In this document: piece after piece, positions 10,207 to 20,689 of the stretch
Layout of the letters: each line of letters starts with the position of its first letter
Position numbering within the stretch: position 1 is the stretch's first letter
Origin: Henckelia pumila
Lineage: Eukaryota > Streptophyta > Magnoliopsida > Lamiales > Gesneriaceae
NCBI RefSeq assembly: GCF_033568475.1
Contig: NC_133122.1
Location: 148,070,861 to 148,134,860 of the forward strand
Direction: 5' to 3'
DNA length: 64,000 nucleotides
Notes under the pieces: generated by a model
What the model saw: the letters and a program-made list of their open reading frames with translations, nothing else
What the model was told of the DNA's origin: nothing
Database searches by the model: none
Made by a program: the position numbers and the translations under genes

Positions 10207-11379
10207 TATAAATATGTGAGTTGAATTGTAATTTTACACATATGTCCTTATCTCATTAATGTCTCAATTTAATGTTTTCTTTGTTTTATTGTTAGTATAA
10301 TTTATTATAATATGCTGATAAACCAAAAAAAGAGATAGTAAAAAAGGTATTACAAAAACATAAATCTATTTTATATTATCATCTAACATACATATAATTA
10401 AACATTAACCTTTATCATTTAGCTTAATATCTTAAATTATATTATTATATTAAATCATATTGATAAAAAAAATTTAATTTTAATATTTGACATCCACTAT
10501 AAATATATTATTATATTAATGTGTGCTATCTATCTATAAATTAAAGAATTGTTTTAATTATGAGTTTTTTAGGAATGCTATATGCTCTAATTAATAAAAT
10601 ACTTAATTGTGATATTTTTAATATATTTTCTATATTTCATAATTTAATAATAGTGATTTTTTCATTTGGATTATTTTGATAATTTTAAACGCGTTAATAT
10701 TAATTAAAGATATAGTAGTATTAGTTTAATTATTTTTTTCACTGTTAGCAATATTGTTCTGCTGTATATAATCTTTTGAAAATTAATACATATATATATT
10801 GTGTGTGTGTGTGTGTTATGTGAATTTATGCATATTTAGTCAGTACTTATGATTTTATTGTTTAAATTTAAACGTTAATTTATACTATAATTTGAAATAT
10901 GAATGTGTTTATCTTATGATTTCGAGGGGTCACAATTTATTTTAAAAAGAATTACAGTTATTTATTTGAAATTATTCTATGATGAATTATCTTGAGTTTT
11001 TTTCCCATCAGAATCATTGTGAAATACTGAAACTACACTTCTCGCTTATGAAAATTAAATAGGCATCTTAGCCCTTAACCTTTTATAATATTTTCAGGTT
11101 TTACCCCTTGTCACGACGACTTGTTGAACATGCATTTTTCTTTTGCGTCTATGCTACTATTTTCTTGATAATATTAGGTTTATGACACGATAAATCCCTT
11201 ATATTTTGTAATAATTATCAGATATTCTCAAATATATCGCCCAAATTAGAATACACAAATTTTCTCAACAAACTATTGCTATGTAAGTAATATATTTGAG
11301 TCGATTTGAAAAGAATTACAATAATATATATAAATGAATTTTTAAAGCATATACCTAATATTGTCAAAAAAATTGTAAC
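9761..11379. repeat. AT-rich repeat family with ATT and CTAT microsatellites
   Basis: Three diverged copies of a segment containing AAATATGTGAGTTGAATTGTAA followed by a TTTAATGTTTTCTTTGTTTTATTATTA-like stretch start near 9826, 9962 and 10208. An (ATT)n tract lies at about 9787-9822, and (CTAT)n then (TAT)n at about 10131-10203. The same family recurs at 12.5 kb and throughout 20.7-23.3 kb, where it appears to be Helitron 5' sequence. From 10430 to 11379 I see only AT-rich sequence and a short (GT)n at about 10800. No gene is supported. Confidence 0.7.
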
Positions 11380-12470
11380 TGTTGGGGATCGGGTGCGTGT
11401 GTAGAGAGGGTAAGGGTGAATATACACTCTTAAAAAATTAATACTTTAAAGAGACGAGGTTAAGAAAATGTTAGTCTTCTTAACCAATTTTTTTCAGTTT
11501 CTAGATGAATAAGAGATACTAGATGATAGTGCGGAAATGACTCTTACTAAGCTAGGTGATAATAATGAAAATATGATGCATGCAATAATATAAATGTGCA
11601 CATAATTTTTTATGGATGTTCGGAGCTTAATCTCCTACGTCACCCCTTCTTCCTCACGGGAAGGATATACTAGAAAACTTTGGTTATTACATCGTCTTGT
11701 AATACACTCAATCCAAGTTAGGATTTATCCCTGCCTAAAATGGAACTTCTAGATTTACACTGTTAAGATTCTAAATTCTTATCAAGCTTTCTTCGTTTGA
11801 TGATGTGAATGACTAAGATTTTGACAGCTTAGATTCTCAAATATTTGGAGTGTGATCAATGTTTTTCAAACAACAGCTTGGATTTGAGTAACCCTTGAAA
11901 AGATCTCTTGAAGATCAGATTTGCTTATGCTTAGCGAAGGGTTGAGTGAGCAGTAGAGTGCTGAGAAAGTTTGTGTGCTCGAGATCGAATGCTTTGATAA
12001 TACGTTATTTGTGTGTCCTTCTCTCTTTCTTGCTTCATATTTTTCTGATATTTATATCTCAATCTTCAACGTCTCTTTTTCTTTGATATCAACACTCTAT
12101 CTTAGTTGTTTTGTCAATGGTAAGAGATGTCTTTTCAAGCAGATACTTAGCAGATTATTTTCCTCTTTAGGTGGATTAAAGTCTTCTAGACTTTGAATAT
12201 CTGTACTTGGAGTTGCTTTAATGTCCATTCAGTGTATCTTCACAATAAATGATATTTATGGATTTTAAGATTTTATCAGACGGTTCCTTAAATTTTTTTT
12301 CCTTTCGCATTTAAGTTGTTTTGTCAAAGATCCGTTACTCAGCACTTGTGACTCGTAGGCAACTTTGAGATAACAGATATATTCCTGTATTCCTGTTGAC
12401 ATCAATACTTGATGTACGTGGCTTTGATCGATTGATGTCTGAGCAGTTGATGTTTTCTCAGAACTCGGTT
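11380..12470 (-). mobile_element. Solo or truncated copia LTR related to the 8667-9760 LTR
   Basis: It begins TGTTGGGGATCGGG, like the TGTTAGGATCG start of the copia LTR, and shares the diagnostic stretch CTACGTCACCCCTTCTTC with it, followed by AGAAGGA or GGAAGGA and CTAGAA. The far end has no clean CA terminus and runs into the AT-rich repeat, so it is probably truncated there. No internal copia coding sequence is attached. A 73-codon frame inside is not a gene. Confidence 0.7.
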
Positions 12471-12510
12471 GTTATTATTATAATAATAATGATATTGTAT
12501 TACATATATC

Positions 12511-12558
<48 letters not shown>

Positions 12559-13290
12559 ATATATAAATATGTGAGTTGAATTGTAATTTTACTCATATGT
12601 CATTATCTCATTAATGCCTTCAATTTAATGTTTTCTTTGTTTTATTATTAGTATAATTTATTATAATATGCTGATAAACCGAAAAAAAAAGATATTAAAA
12701 AAGGTATTACAAACACATAAATATATTATATATTATCATCTAATATACATATAATTAAACATTAACCTTTATCATTTAAAAGTTTTTAAAAATCTATATT
12801 CTACAAAATTCTGTCATTTAAAAAAAGTTAGTAAATCTATATAACGAATACCCCCCCTTTGTTTTTACATTCAATCTTTACTATATTATTATTATTGTTT
12901 GTTTAACAAGTTTTCCGTTTGCGTTTTTAAAAAATTTGCAAATTCATTTAAAAACTGCTAAAACGTCATATAATCTAAATCACCCACCCTCTTAGGTTCT
13001 AACACTTATTGTGAATCTAGATCTTATGTAAGATATATTTTTCAATCAATAGATTTTTTGAACTATTAACCATAATATGAGTATATTTCATTTATGTTAC
13101 ATTAATAATTTAGTTAAAGGTAAAAAATGAGAGGTTAACAAAATTTTGCATGACTTAAAAATTAAGATAGGCATGCATATGAAGATGAGGCATTGACTAG
13201 CAACGATGGCTATCTGGAAGTGAGTTTGTGTAGTAATCCAACTTCTATTTGAAGTAATTAAAAATTTCTAAGCATGTATAAAGTGTTAAA
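12471..13290. repeat. AT-rich repeat copy and unannotated sequence
   Basis: 12479-12780 repeats the 10180-10420 segment almost completely, including TGTGAGTTGAATTGTAATTT, CTGATAAACC and GGTATTACAAA, with an (ATT)n tract at 12508-12556. The remainder to 13290 shows no gene. Confidence 0.65.
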
Positions 13291-13309
13291 ACATTATTAA
13301 AGAGTCTTT

Positions 13310-14006
13310 ACTACCGATCTCAGGTCAGCCAAGGTGGCAGGTCGGCCAAAGTGGTAGGTCGACACAGATCCCTCACTACCGATCTCAGGTCAGCCAAGGT
13401 GGCAGGTCGGCACAGCTCCCTCACCATCGATCCCAGGTTGGCCAGATCTCAGGTCGGTCAGATGGCAGGTCGGCCAAGGTGGAAAGTTGGCATAGCTCCC
13501 TCACCATCGATCCCAGGTTGGCCATATCTCAAGTCGGTAAACGTGGCAAGTCGGCATAGCTCCCTCGCCATCAATCCCAGGTCGGCAAGGTGGTAGGTCG
13601 GCCATCATGTAAGCTCGGTTGGAACACTCGGTCGGCCAAATGATATCAAATTACTTCAAAGATTCGACCTTACATCTTTAGGGAGGATTTGGACAAGATT
13701 TAAGCCGAGATTCATGGGATTGCAATCCCTATATTCACGAGTTCTCATTAAGGAAGGACAGCACCAAATCTAGAGGTCATTCTTATAAATACCGGGTTTG
13801 ATTTCATTTTTAAGGGTTCAACATCATCGAGTGCACACACATCACTCACTATATTATGATGTCCTCGCATTTGACTTGAGCACCGGAGGAGATACGCCGA
13901 AAATATCTTTCGACCCCTCTTAACACTCTTGTTGTTGGTTGCAGGTTCTTGTTAGGTCGGATCAAATCTTTTAGCTCAGCCAAGGGATCACGTTTCTCAA
14001 CAGCAT
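13310..14006 (+). mobile_element. LTR of a second retroelement family, with internal tandem repeats
   Basis: The 3' half closely matches the LTR at 26.5-27.0 kb: GGGATTGCAATCCC, a CCTTCC-type spacing, TATAAATA box (about 13788), GAGTGCACRCACA, CACTCACTATATT, CTTAACACTCTTGTT and GGTTGCAGG. It ends CTCAACA at about 14006. The 5' half (13320-13620) is an array of roughly 75-bp units containing GCTCCCTCACCATCGATCCC and GGCAGGTCGGCCAA. The exact left end is not visible. Confidence 0.65.
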
Positions 14007-14127
14007 GAGGGACGAACAGAAATAAAAATGATAGTTTTTCTTTCTTTTTTTTTTGTTGGTGCATGTTTGAGGTTTGTTTGAAGATTGAAGCACGTGAACT
14101 CTTGTGATGTGAGAATACCCGTGTACC

Positions 14128-15566
14128 GGGTTATTTAAATAAATATAATAAATTTAAATTTTTTTTAACAAATATAACAAATTTTAAAATTTTATAAAAA
14201 TATAATAACGTGAGGTTTGAGACCCCGCTTCATTGAGGAGTTGGGGTTTGAGACCCCGACTTCTCATTTGTTACTTTCGAGGAGTCGGGGTTTGAAAAAA
14301 TGTTGTAATATAATCTAACATTTATAAAAGGAATAATAGTCAAAAAAGTCTTGTAAGTTTTTTTGTTTTGTGATTTGGTCATGTAAGTATTCAATTTTGT
14401 ATTTTGGCCTTGTAAATTAAGTTATGTTTTGGTTTTTAGTCCTTTTTCATTTAAGCAATATTTTTATAACCAGGTCAGTGATCGAATCGGTCTAACTTAA
14501 AAAACGATCCAACAGGTCAATGATCGAACATGTCAGCAATATTTTTATTCATTTATAAAATAATATAAAAAATAAATTTAAAATTTATTTATCAATTTAT
14601 CTTATCTATAGTGTTTAGTTGAGAAAAATATAAAAATTTGAAATATTAAAATTTTAGAAAAAAAATAATAAAAATAATGTGTAATATTTATAACACATAA
14701 GATCAATTTCATTAAATGAAAATATGGCGTCTACGAGGAAATTCTTTATATATAGGAACAAATAATAATAATAATAATAAAATAATAATAATAATAATTA
14801 TTATTATTATTATTATTATTATTATTTACTAATTTAGAGAAGTTTTGATTAATCGATGAATTAATACATTATTATTTTAAAAAATATATTTTGTTACTCT
14901 TCGAATTGATAGATAGACATTTGTTTTTTTTATCAATTTATTAATTACATGTTTGAAAAGTGACGAGTCTGATTAATAATACTTTTTAAAAAACGAAAGT
15001 TAGTAATATTTTAGATGTTTGAAATTTTACAATAATGTAGAATTTCTATAAATTTATAATATTTTGATCAATGATATTCAATTTTAGAAAGATATCAATT
15101 AACCGATAAATTAATAAATTATTATTTTAAAAATTATTTTTTGATTGAATGAACGTGGTTTTGGTTATATATGTTTATTTTCATAGATTTTTATAAAAGT
15201 TTTTTCTAAAAAAATTATAATTTTATTAATTTATTAAAACTACATTTAACATATCAATTCAAGTCGAGACTAAAAAAATTTATCTTTTATAAAAATTATT
15301 ATTTTATTAAAAATTAAATTTATAAAAGTTTATTTTATCATTTTATTTCATTCTAAATTTTATAATAGAAAAACATATATGCATATAAAACCTTAAAATA
15401 TTTTTATAATTATTAATTATGAAAATAATAATTTTTCTCAACTGTATTATAAAAATTCTAAACAACTAAATTTTTTTTAATCATAATATATAATCGCTTT
15501 CTTTAACATGCAAAAACAATTAAATCTGTAAATATAAAACTAAAAAATAACAATGGAAAGAATGAA

Positions 15567-15659
<93 letters not shown>

Positions 15660-15848
15660 GGCTATGAGGAGTAAGGGTTTTAAACCTCGACTCCTTGTAA
15701 ATAACAAATGAGAAATCGGAGTCTCAAACCCCAACTCTTCAATGAAGTGGGGTCTCAAATTCCACGTTATTATATTTTTTAAAGTTTTAAAATTTGTTAT
15801 ATTTGTTTAAGTTTTTTTTAAATTTATTATATTTATTTAAAAAACCCC
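14128..15848. mobile_element. Non-autonomous Mutator-like element with long TIRs
   Basis: Inverted repeats of roughly 170-190 bp end the element: 14128-14300 (GGGTTATTTAAATAAATATA..., with GGGGTTTGAGACCCCGACT-like text) and 15660-15848, its reverse complement with modest divergence. Flanking copies of CCGTGTACC, 14119-14127 and 15849-15857, form a perfect 9-bp target duplication, the size typical of Mutator elements. The interior is AT-rich with an (AAT)n-(ATT)n palindrome at 14761-14826 and about 30 ATT units at 15567-15657. No transposase is present. The element sits about 120 bp beyond the end of the LTR at 14006. Confidence 0.82.
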
Positions 15849-15857
15849 CCGTGTACC

Positions 15858-16942
15858 AAACAACGATATTTATTTATTTATTTATATGATATTGATGCGC
15901 CCTACTTTGTCATTTACAGCCGTCTTAACATCAAATAGATTTGGAAAATTTTAGGTGTATATTACTTTAAAGTTATATGTCTCCATCTTATATTTTGCAC
16001 GATAATTTACAAAAATACTCTTGAATCCAGTTACTTAAATTTTCTTTATATGTTTTTATTCTATATTACCTTTGAAACAACAAAAAAATGTCATCGAATG
16101 TAAACTAAAATATACAACTAACATAAATAAATCAAATATATATGTTTGTCACTTTGTGATTTTAATTCTTTGTGTGGCCGAATTTGAATCTTTGGTCTCC
16201 TGACTTTGTTAATTTTTTTGTTTTTTTTCGTTTTACACTTTTACTTATCAAAATAAAACCTTTTCGTTTGGATTAGGATAGATCGAGTGTCGTCATCGGG
16301 TTCCATCTTTTTCCGAATAGCACGAGACTCTCATATTTTCTTTAGATCAGCTGAAACCATGGTAACGGCTTGAACATCACATAGAATAGTCTTATGCGCG
16401 AGAAAACTAAAAATATCCAATACAAATAACACCGATTTGTCTAATATAAAACGGGTACGTGTATATTAAAATATTGCAAGAAATGGGTATAATAAATTTT
16501 TTAATATGACAAATTAAATTTTGCCACTTTTTTTTTCCTGTTTCTATAAAAGTACTATATAGTATATATCCACCAGATAGTAGATACTTATCCACAACAT
16601 GTTTGCTAATAAACTCCAAATAGGTAGGGCTATTACAATAGCAACAAGAAATAATAATGATTTCTGGTAGGCCCTGAAAAAGGCAAAAATATCTTGACTG
16701 AATGAAAAATACGAACTAATCAGGATAATTCTACATTTATTTATTTAATTCTTCAAAAGGAAAATTATCCTTAGAACAAGAAATGTACTTGTGCACATAC
16801 CCTTTACAATTGGAATATTATATATTTATTTGAATACTTAGCTAGTCTAATTTAGAAGTTAACTACAATCTTGTAATCAACTACAATAGTAATGATAATA
16901 TTATATATAACCCCAAAAAATCCGGATAAAAAGGGTATTGTT
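15858..16942. other. Intergenic, 3' flank of the bHLH gene
   Basis: No coding sequence or element was recognised. The last several hundred bases probably include the 3' UTR of the minus-strand bHLH gene. Confidence 0.5.
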
Positions 16943-18762
16943 CTACTCTTCCTTCCTATAGGACCTTTGATTCAGAACCATCTTTTGAGAGGCTGAGCAT
17001 TTACAATCCGCTCGATTTTCGCAGAGCGCCTGCACGACGAATACACGAAATTTAAAGAAAATGTTGGAGATGATGATGATGATGATCAGTATTTATATGA
17101 ATACTATTGACTTGATAACTTGTATGGTCATTGTGTTAGCACATGACACATATGTTACCTTGTATTGTTTCTGCAGGTTCTTGATGTATTCCACAGCCAA
17201 ATCCAACATATCTGCTGTGTTGGTTTGCTGCATGTGAAGAGAAAGGATTGGAATTATTCAGTGAAGTGAATTGATTTCCAAAATGGATTGAAATTAAATA
17301 TTCATTAAAAAAAACATGTACCTTATCCATGTTTGGAACCAGCTCTTGCAGTTTCCTCATTCTTTCACTGATCCTAGTCCTTCTTAACTGCACCAAATTA
17401 TCTTTCATTTCATCTCAAATTGTACACTACTATGTTTTCCAACATTTTTCAAGTATGTATATACACATATATCTATTCATACCCTCTCGGCGATGCTCCG
17501 TGGATGAGTGGCGCAGCCGCGCTTGGCGCGGATCTTACAAGGAACCATATCTTGAAGCTGCAACAGCTTCTCCATTTCAGATGAAGTTTTTGGTAAACTT
17601 AAATGGCGTGACAAATTGTTGGATCTATTCTCAGGCTCCCTATTCTGTTGAAACACACACATAAAAATACACATACTGAATTGGGAACATAATAACAAGT
17701 ATATAAAGTATGTTAGTGTTCACATAAATACACATCCAAGATTTATTACCAGAGTGTTACCAAATAACTTGTGAGGGTCATCATCAAGTTCCCTTTTGAT
17801 GCTAGTAGAGAAATTTTCCGCGAAATTCGAAGAATCGTGCCAAGAACCAAACGGGAATCCGAATAGACTATCATGATCACTGCCATTCCCAGCCTTTGCA
17901 TCATCCGGCACTCCATTTTCGACTTCTGGGATCCGAGACAAAGTTCCAGAGAAGAAAATGTTGCGATTTTTAAGCCTGCTTGAACATGGACTCAAGTCTC
18001 CATTATTATCACCACAATCAGATATCTTATATCCTCCAGTCCCTGATCTTATACTTCCATACCCTGAAAATTACACTGTGAGCAATATACAGATGCACTT
18101 TACCAATTCTCACACTGAATCACAAGCAACTAAAAACAACTATTGGAGTATTCTTGAATCTTGATTCATTCAAAAGCACCAAATAACTAACAGAGAGGAA
18201 AATCTATCAAATTCATGACAATCCCTTTTTGGTTAAGCTCGATTCAACCAAGCACCAATCCAAGAAATTTAGATTCATGGGATACTGATATAAAAAAGAG
18301 AGAGAGAGAGAGTGTACCATGTTGAGGGGTGAGATTTGAGAAAAATCCAGCAGGAGTACTGTTTTGCCTCAAAAGACTTGAACCCATTTTTGCCTGCACT
18401 TGATGCTCCATCCCCATTGAACTCACAGCGACTGCACTAAATCCACCGCAATCCACACCCAAAGACCCCAGCTGGCCAACATTTTGGCTTGGATATTGCG
18501 GTGGCAACTGAACACCGATTCCAGTACTGCTACGATTGTTAGCACAAAAACCATTCATTCTGATGTTTTCATCATCGAAACAGAATCTAGAACTCAATCT
18601 TCCAGTACCCTTTTCATGAATTCCATTATTCGTAAAACTTTCCAGCAAGAAACTGGGAGCCGACCTATACTTGAGCAGCCCGGGACTGATTTGGCCGCTG
18701 TTAGAGCTGCTAAACTGCTGCCTATACTCGCTCATGTAGTTTGAATTGGTATCCGATTCCAT
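16943..18762 (-). CDS. bHLH transcription factor, bHLH122/bHLH130 (FBH-like) type
   Basis: Six exons join in phase: 18762-18318, 18063-17750, 17644-17483, 17387-17322, 17227-17159 and 17029-16943, giving about 380 residues. All introns are GT-AG. The bHLH domain spans roughly residues 297-352: CATHPRSIAER, RRTRISERMRKLQELVPN, then TADMLDLAVEYIKNLQ. The basic region has Arg where many plant bHLHs have the E-box-contacting His; this is usual in this subfamily, whose members include flowering and stress regulators. The N-terminal 250 residues are Ser/Gly/Asn-rich with conserved islands (GLLKYRSAPSFLLES, LLRQNSTPAGFF). The protein is nuclear by family, and dimerises. The start ATG at 18762 opens the first conserved exon. 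The HLH is split across three very short exons of 66, 69 and 87 bp. The exact function is inferred only. Confidence 0.93.
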
Positions 18763-19062
18763 GAACAGAAGCCAAAGCTCGGGGGGTTCTTGGGAGACGC
18801 AGCTAGGTGTTCTTCAGGCTTGGGATTAGGTGAAGATATAGGGCTCGAATCAGAGGATAATGCATGGGAATCGCCATACATTCCCACAGTACAACTTTAT
18901 CCCCATACAAAAATTCTTGGAGTCTTTATCAGAATTAAACAGCTGCTTGTTTTTTAAGCAGTGGAAGGGGAAAAATGAAATCTTGTAACAGAAGCAACAG
19001 AGGGAGATCTGGGTTTTCAAGAAGTACTTGAACTTGGATTTTGCTGTTTTTTTTTTCTTTTA

Positions 19063-19096
<34 letters not shown>

Positions 19097-19330
19097 GCAG
19101 TGAAGATTCAGAAATGGTATGAAGCAAAAGATAATGGAGATTCAGGGTAGTTTAATTTATCTATAAATTTGCTTTAAATTTCCATTTTTGGCTAACCTTT
19201 GCAAAAAGTTGGATTGGGGGCAGAGACTTTTTTAGTGGTGTGGAGGAGTGAGAGGGACATGCTGCTGGGGAGGGGGAGGGGGAGGGGGAGGGGGAAATTT
19301 TAAATAAAAAGGTAGCTGCAGCCTGCAGAC
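18763..19330 (-). promoter_or_regulatory. 5' leader and promoter region of the bHLH gene
   Basis: The region upstream of the bHLH start carries an (AT)n run at about 19066-19094 and a G-run microsatellite at 19267-19294. The transcription start was not determined. Confidence 0.45.
19267..19294 (+). promoter_or_regulatory. G-quadruplex-capable (GGGGGA)n tract
   Basis: Five consecutive G-runs of four or five Gs separated by single A residues lie about 510 bp upstream of the bHLH start codon. The G-rich strand is the template strand of that gene. Single-base loops predict a very stable quadruplex; any regulatory effect is inference. Confidence 0.6.
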
Positions 19331-20680
19331 ATAACTTCACTGCCCAGCAAACTATTTAAGTAAAATTTGCTATTTTAAGGATAGCTCCCATGAATTACAA
19401 ATCACAAATATAATGTCTAAAAATGGGGATACTTACAAGTTTACATTGGATTTTAATATAACTTCCACCAAGGTTCTTTCACAAAACTGAGAAGTTCTTA
19501 TAAGCTCTCTCAAACACTATCTTAGTTTATTAACTTGTTAAACTTTGATATTGGTCAATTAACTTTTAATTTTTGCTTATTTTGATCCAAGAGTATGTTT
19601 TTTGTGAGACGATCTCACAAATTTATGTCTGTGAGACGGATCGATCCGATTCATATTTTGAATGAAAATAATATTTTGTCATTAAAATAATAATAATTTC
19701 TCATGGGTCGGGTCGAATAATAGTTTCGTATCACGAAATTGATCCGTAAGACCGTTTCGCGGAAGTTTTTATGTTGATTTCCAAGTATTGACAACATATG
19801 AGAATTTATGATAAGTTAGTATACGACCTGAAAGCTCATAAAATATTTAAGTTTCTTTTAATCAACTAACTGCTAGAATTTATTAATCATGTGCAATCAA
19901 GAGGCAAGTGAATTATGCAGAAATGTCAAATTTCCAAAAGTCAAAATTCCATTCAAGATTGAAATGGATTTGTTTGGAATCAATCTTACGTACAGCCATT
20001 GGATCAGACTGAGGACAAAATAGTGCTATATATAATATGTTTTTGCAATTAGTAGTGTCGCACAATTATTGATTCTGAACAGATACATTATGTTTGGGGG
20101 AATTTTTTTTCATTTGCTGGTTTAATTTTGGATTTTGGTGTATTAAAAGTTTTCAAAGTTTAGATTTCATATATCAACTTTTAATTTTTTACGTACATAT
20201 GATTAGATATTTACCAAAATAATCAGTACATACATCAAATTGAGATCGTCTCCTTTTTGGCTTAGCTCTGTTGTAAATATATAATGATCTACCACTTTGA
20301 GATTTATAAAGATATTTTTTATTTTAAAAAAAACACGACAAGCGAAAAATGAACTCTAAAAATATAGATAAAATATTTGTACTAATACAAAATAAAAAAA
20401 ATAATAAAAAAGTATACGTAGTTGAGAGGAGAAAAAGGAGCATTGATGGAGGCGACACAAATGCGCATCAGATTCAGGAATAATGAGTCAGTCCCCCACA
20501 GCGCCCATCAAAATTAAAGCTGATGCCAACATACGTGTTAGTGAAAAAATATCTAACTTGAGCTGGTTTGAGAAATTAAGCGGAGCATAGTTCAGTTTTC
20601 GGCTCAAATATAATCGAACTAAACTCAACAAATGGTGTAAGACAAGATCAGTTTATAAATACTTCAAACTGGTATATATA
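19331..20680. other. Intergenic sequence with one dispersed MITE-like repeat
   Basis: 19601-19772 is a copy of the GTGAGACGG repeat family. The rest, 19773-20680, shows no gene; an AT-rich block leads into the Helitron. Confidence 0.55.
19601..19772. repeat. Dispersed GTGAGACGG repeat, copy 1
   Basis: It opens with TGTGAGACGATCTCACAAAT, continues with GTGAGACGGATCGATCC, AAAATAATATTTTGTC and GGGTCGGGTCG, and closes with GATCCGTAAGACCGTTTCG. Both ends carry GAGAC-type inverted motifs. Confidence 0.75.
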
Positions 20681-20689
20681 TCTATTATC

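Noticed and set aside
13351-13596. 81-codon frame with repeats of SSLTIDPR type
   Set aside because: It is the translation of the tandem block in an LTR.
15540-15758. 72-codon minus-strand frame with a long isoleucine run
   Set aside because: It is the translation of an ATT microsatellite plus the right TIR of the Mutator-like element.
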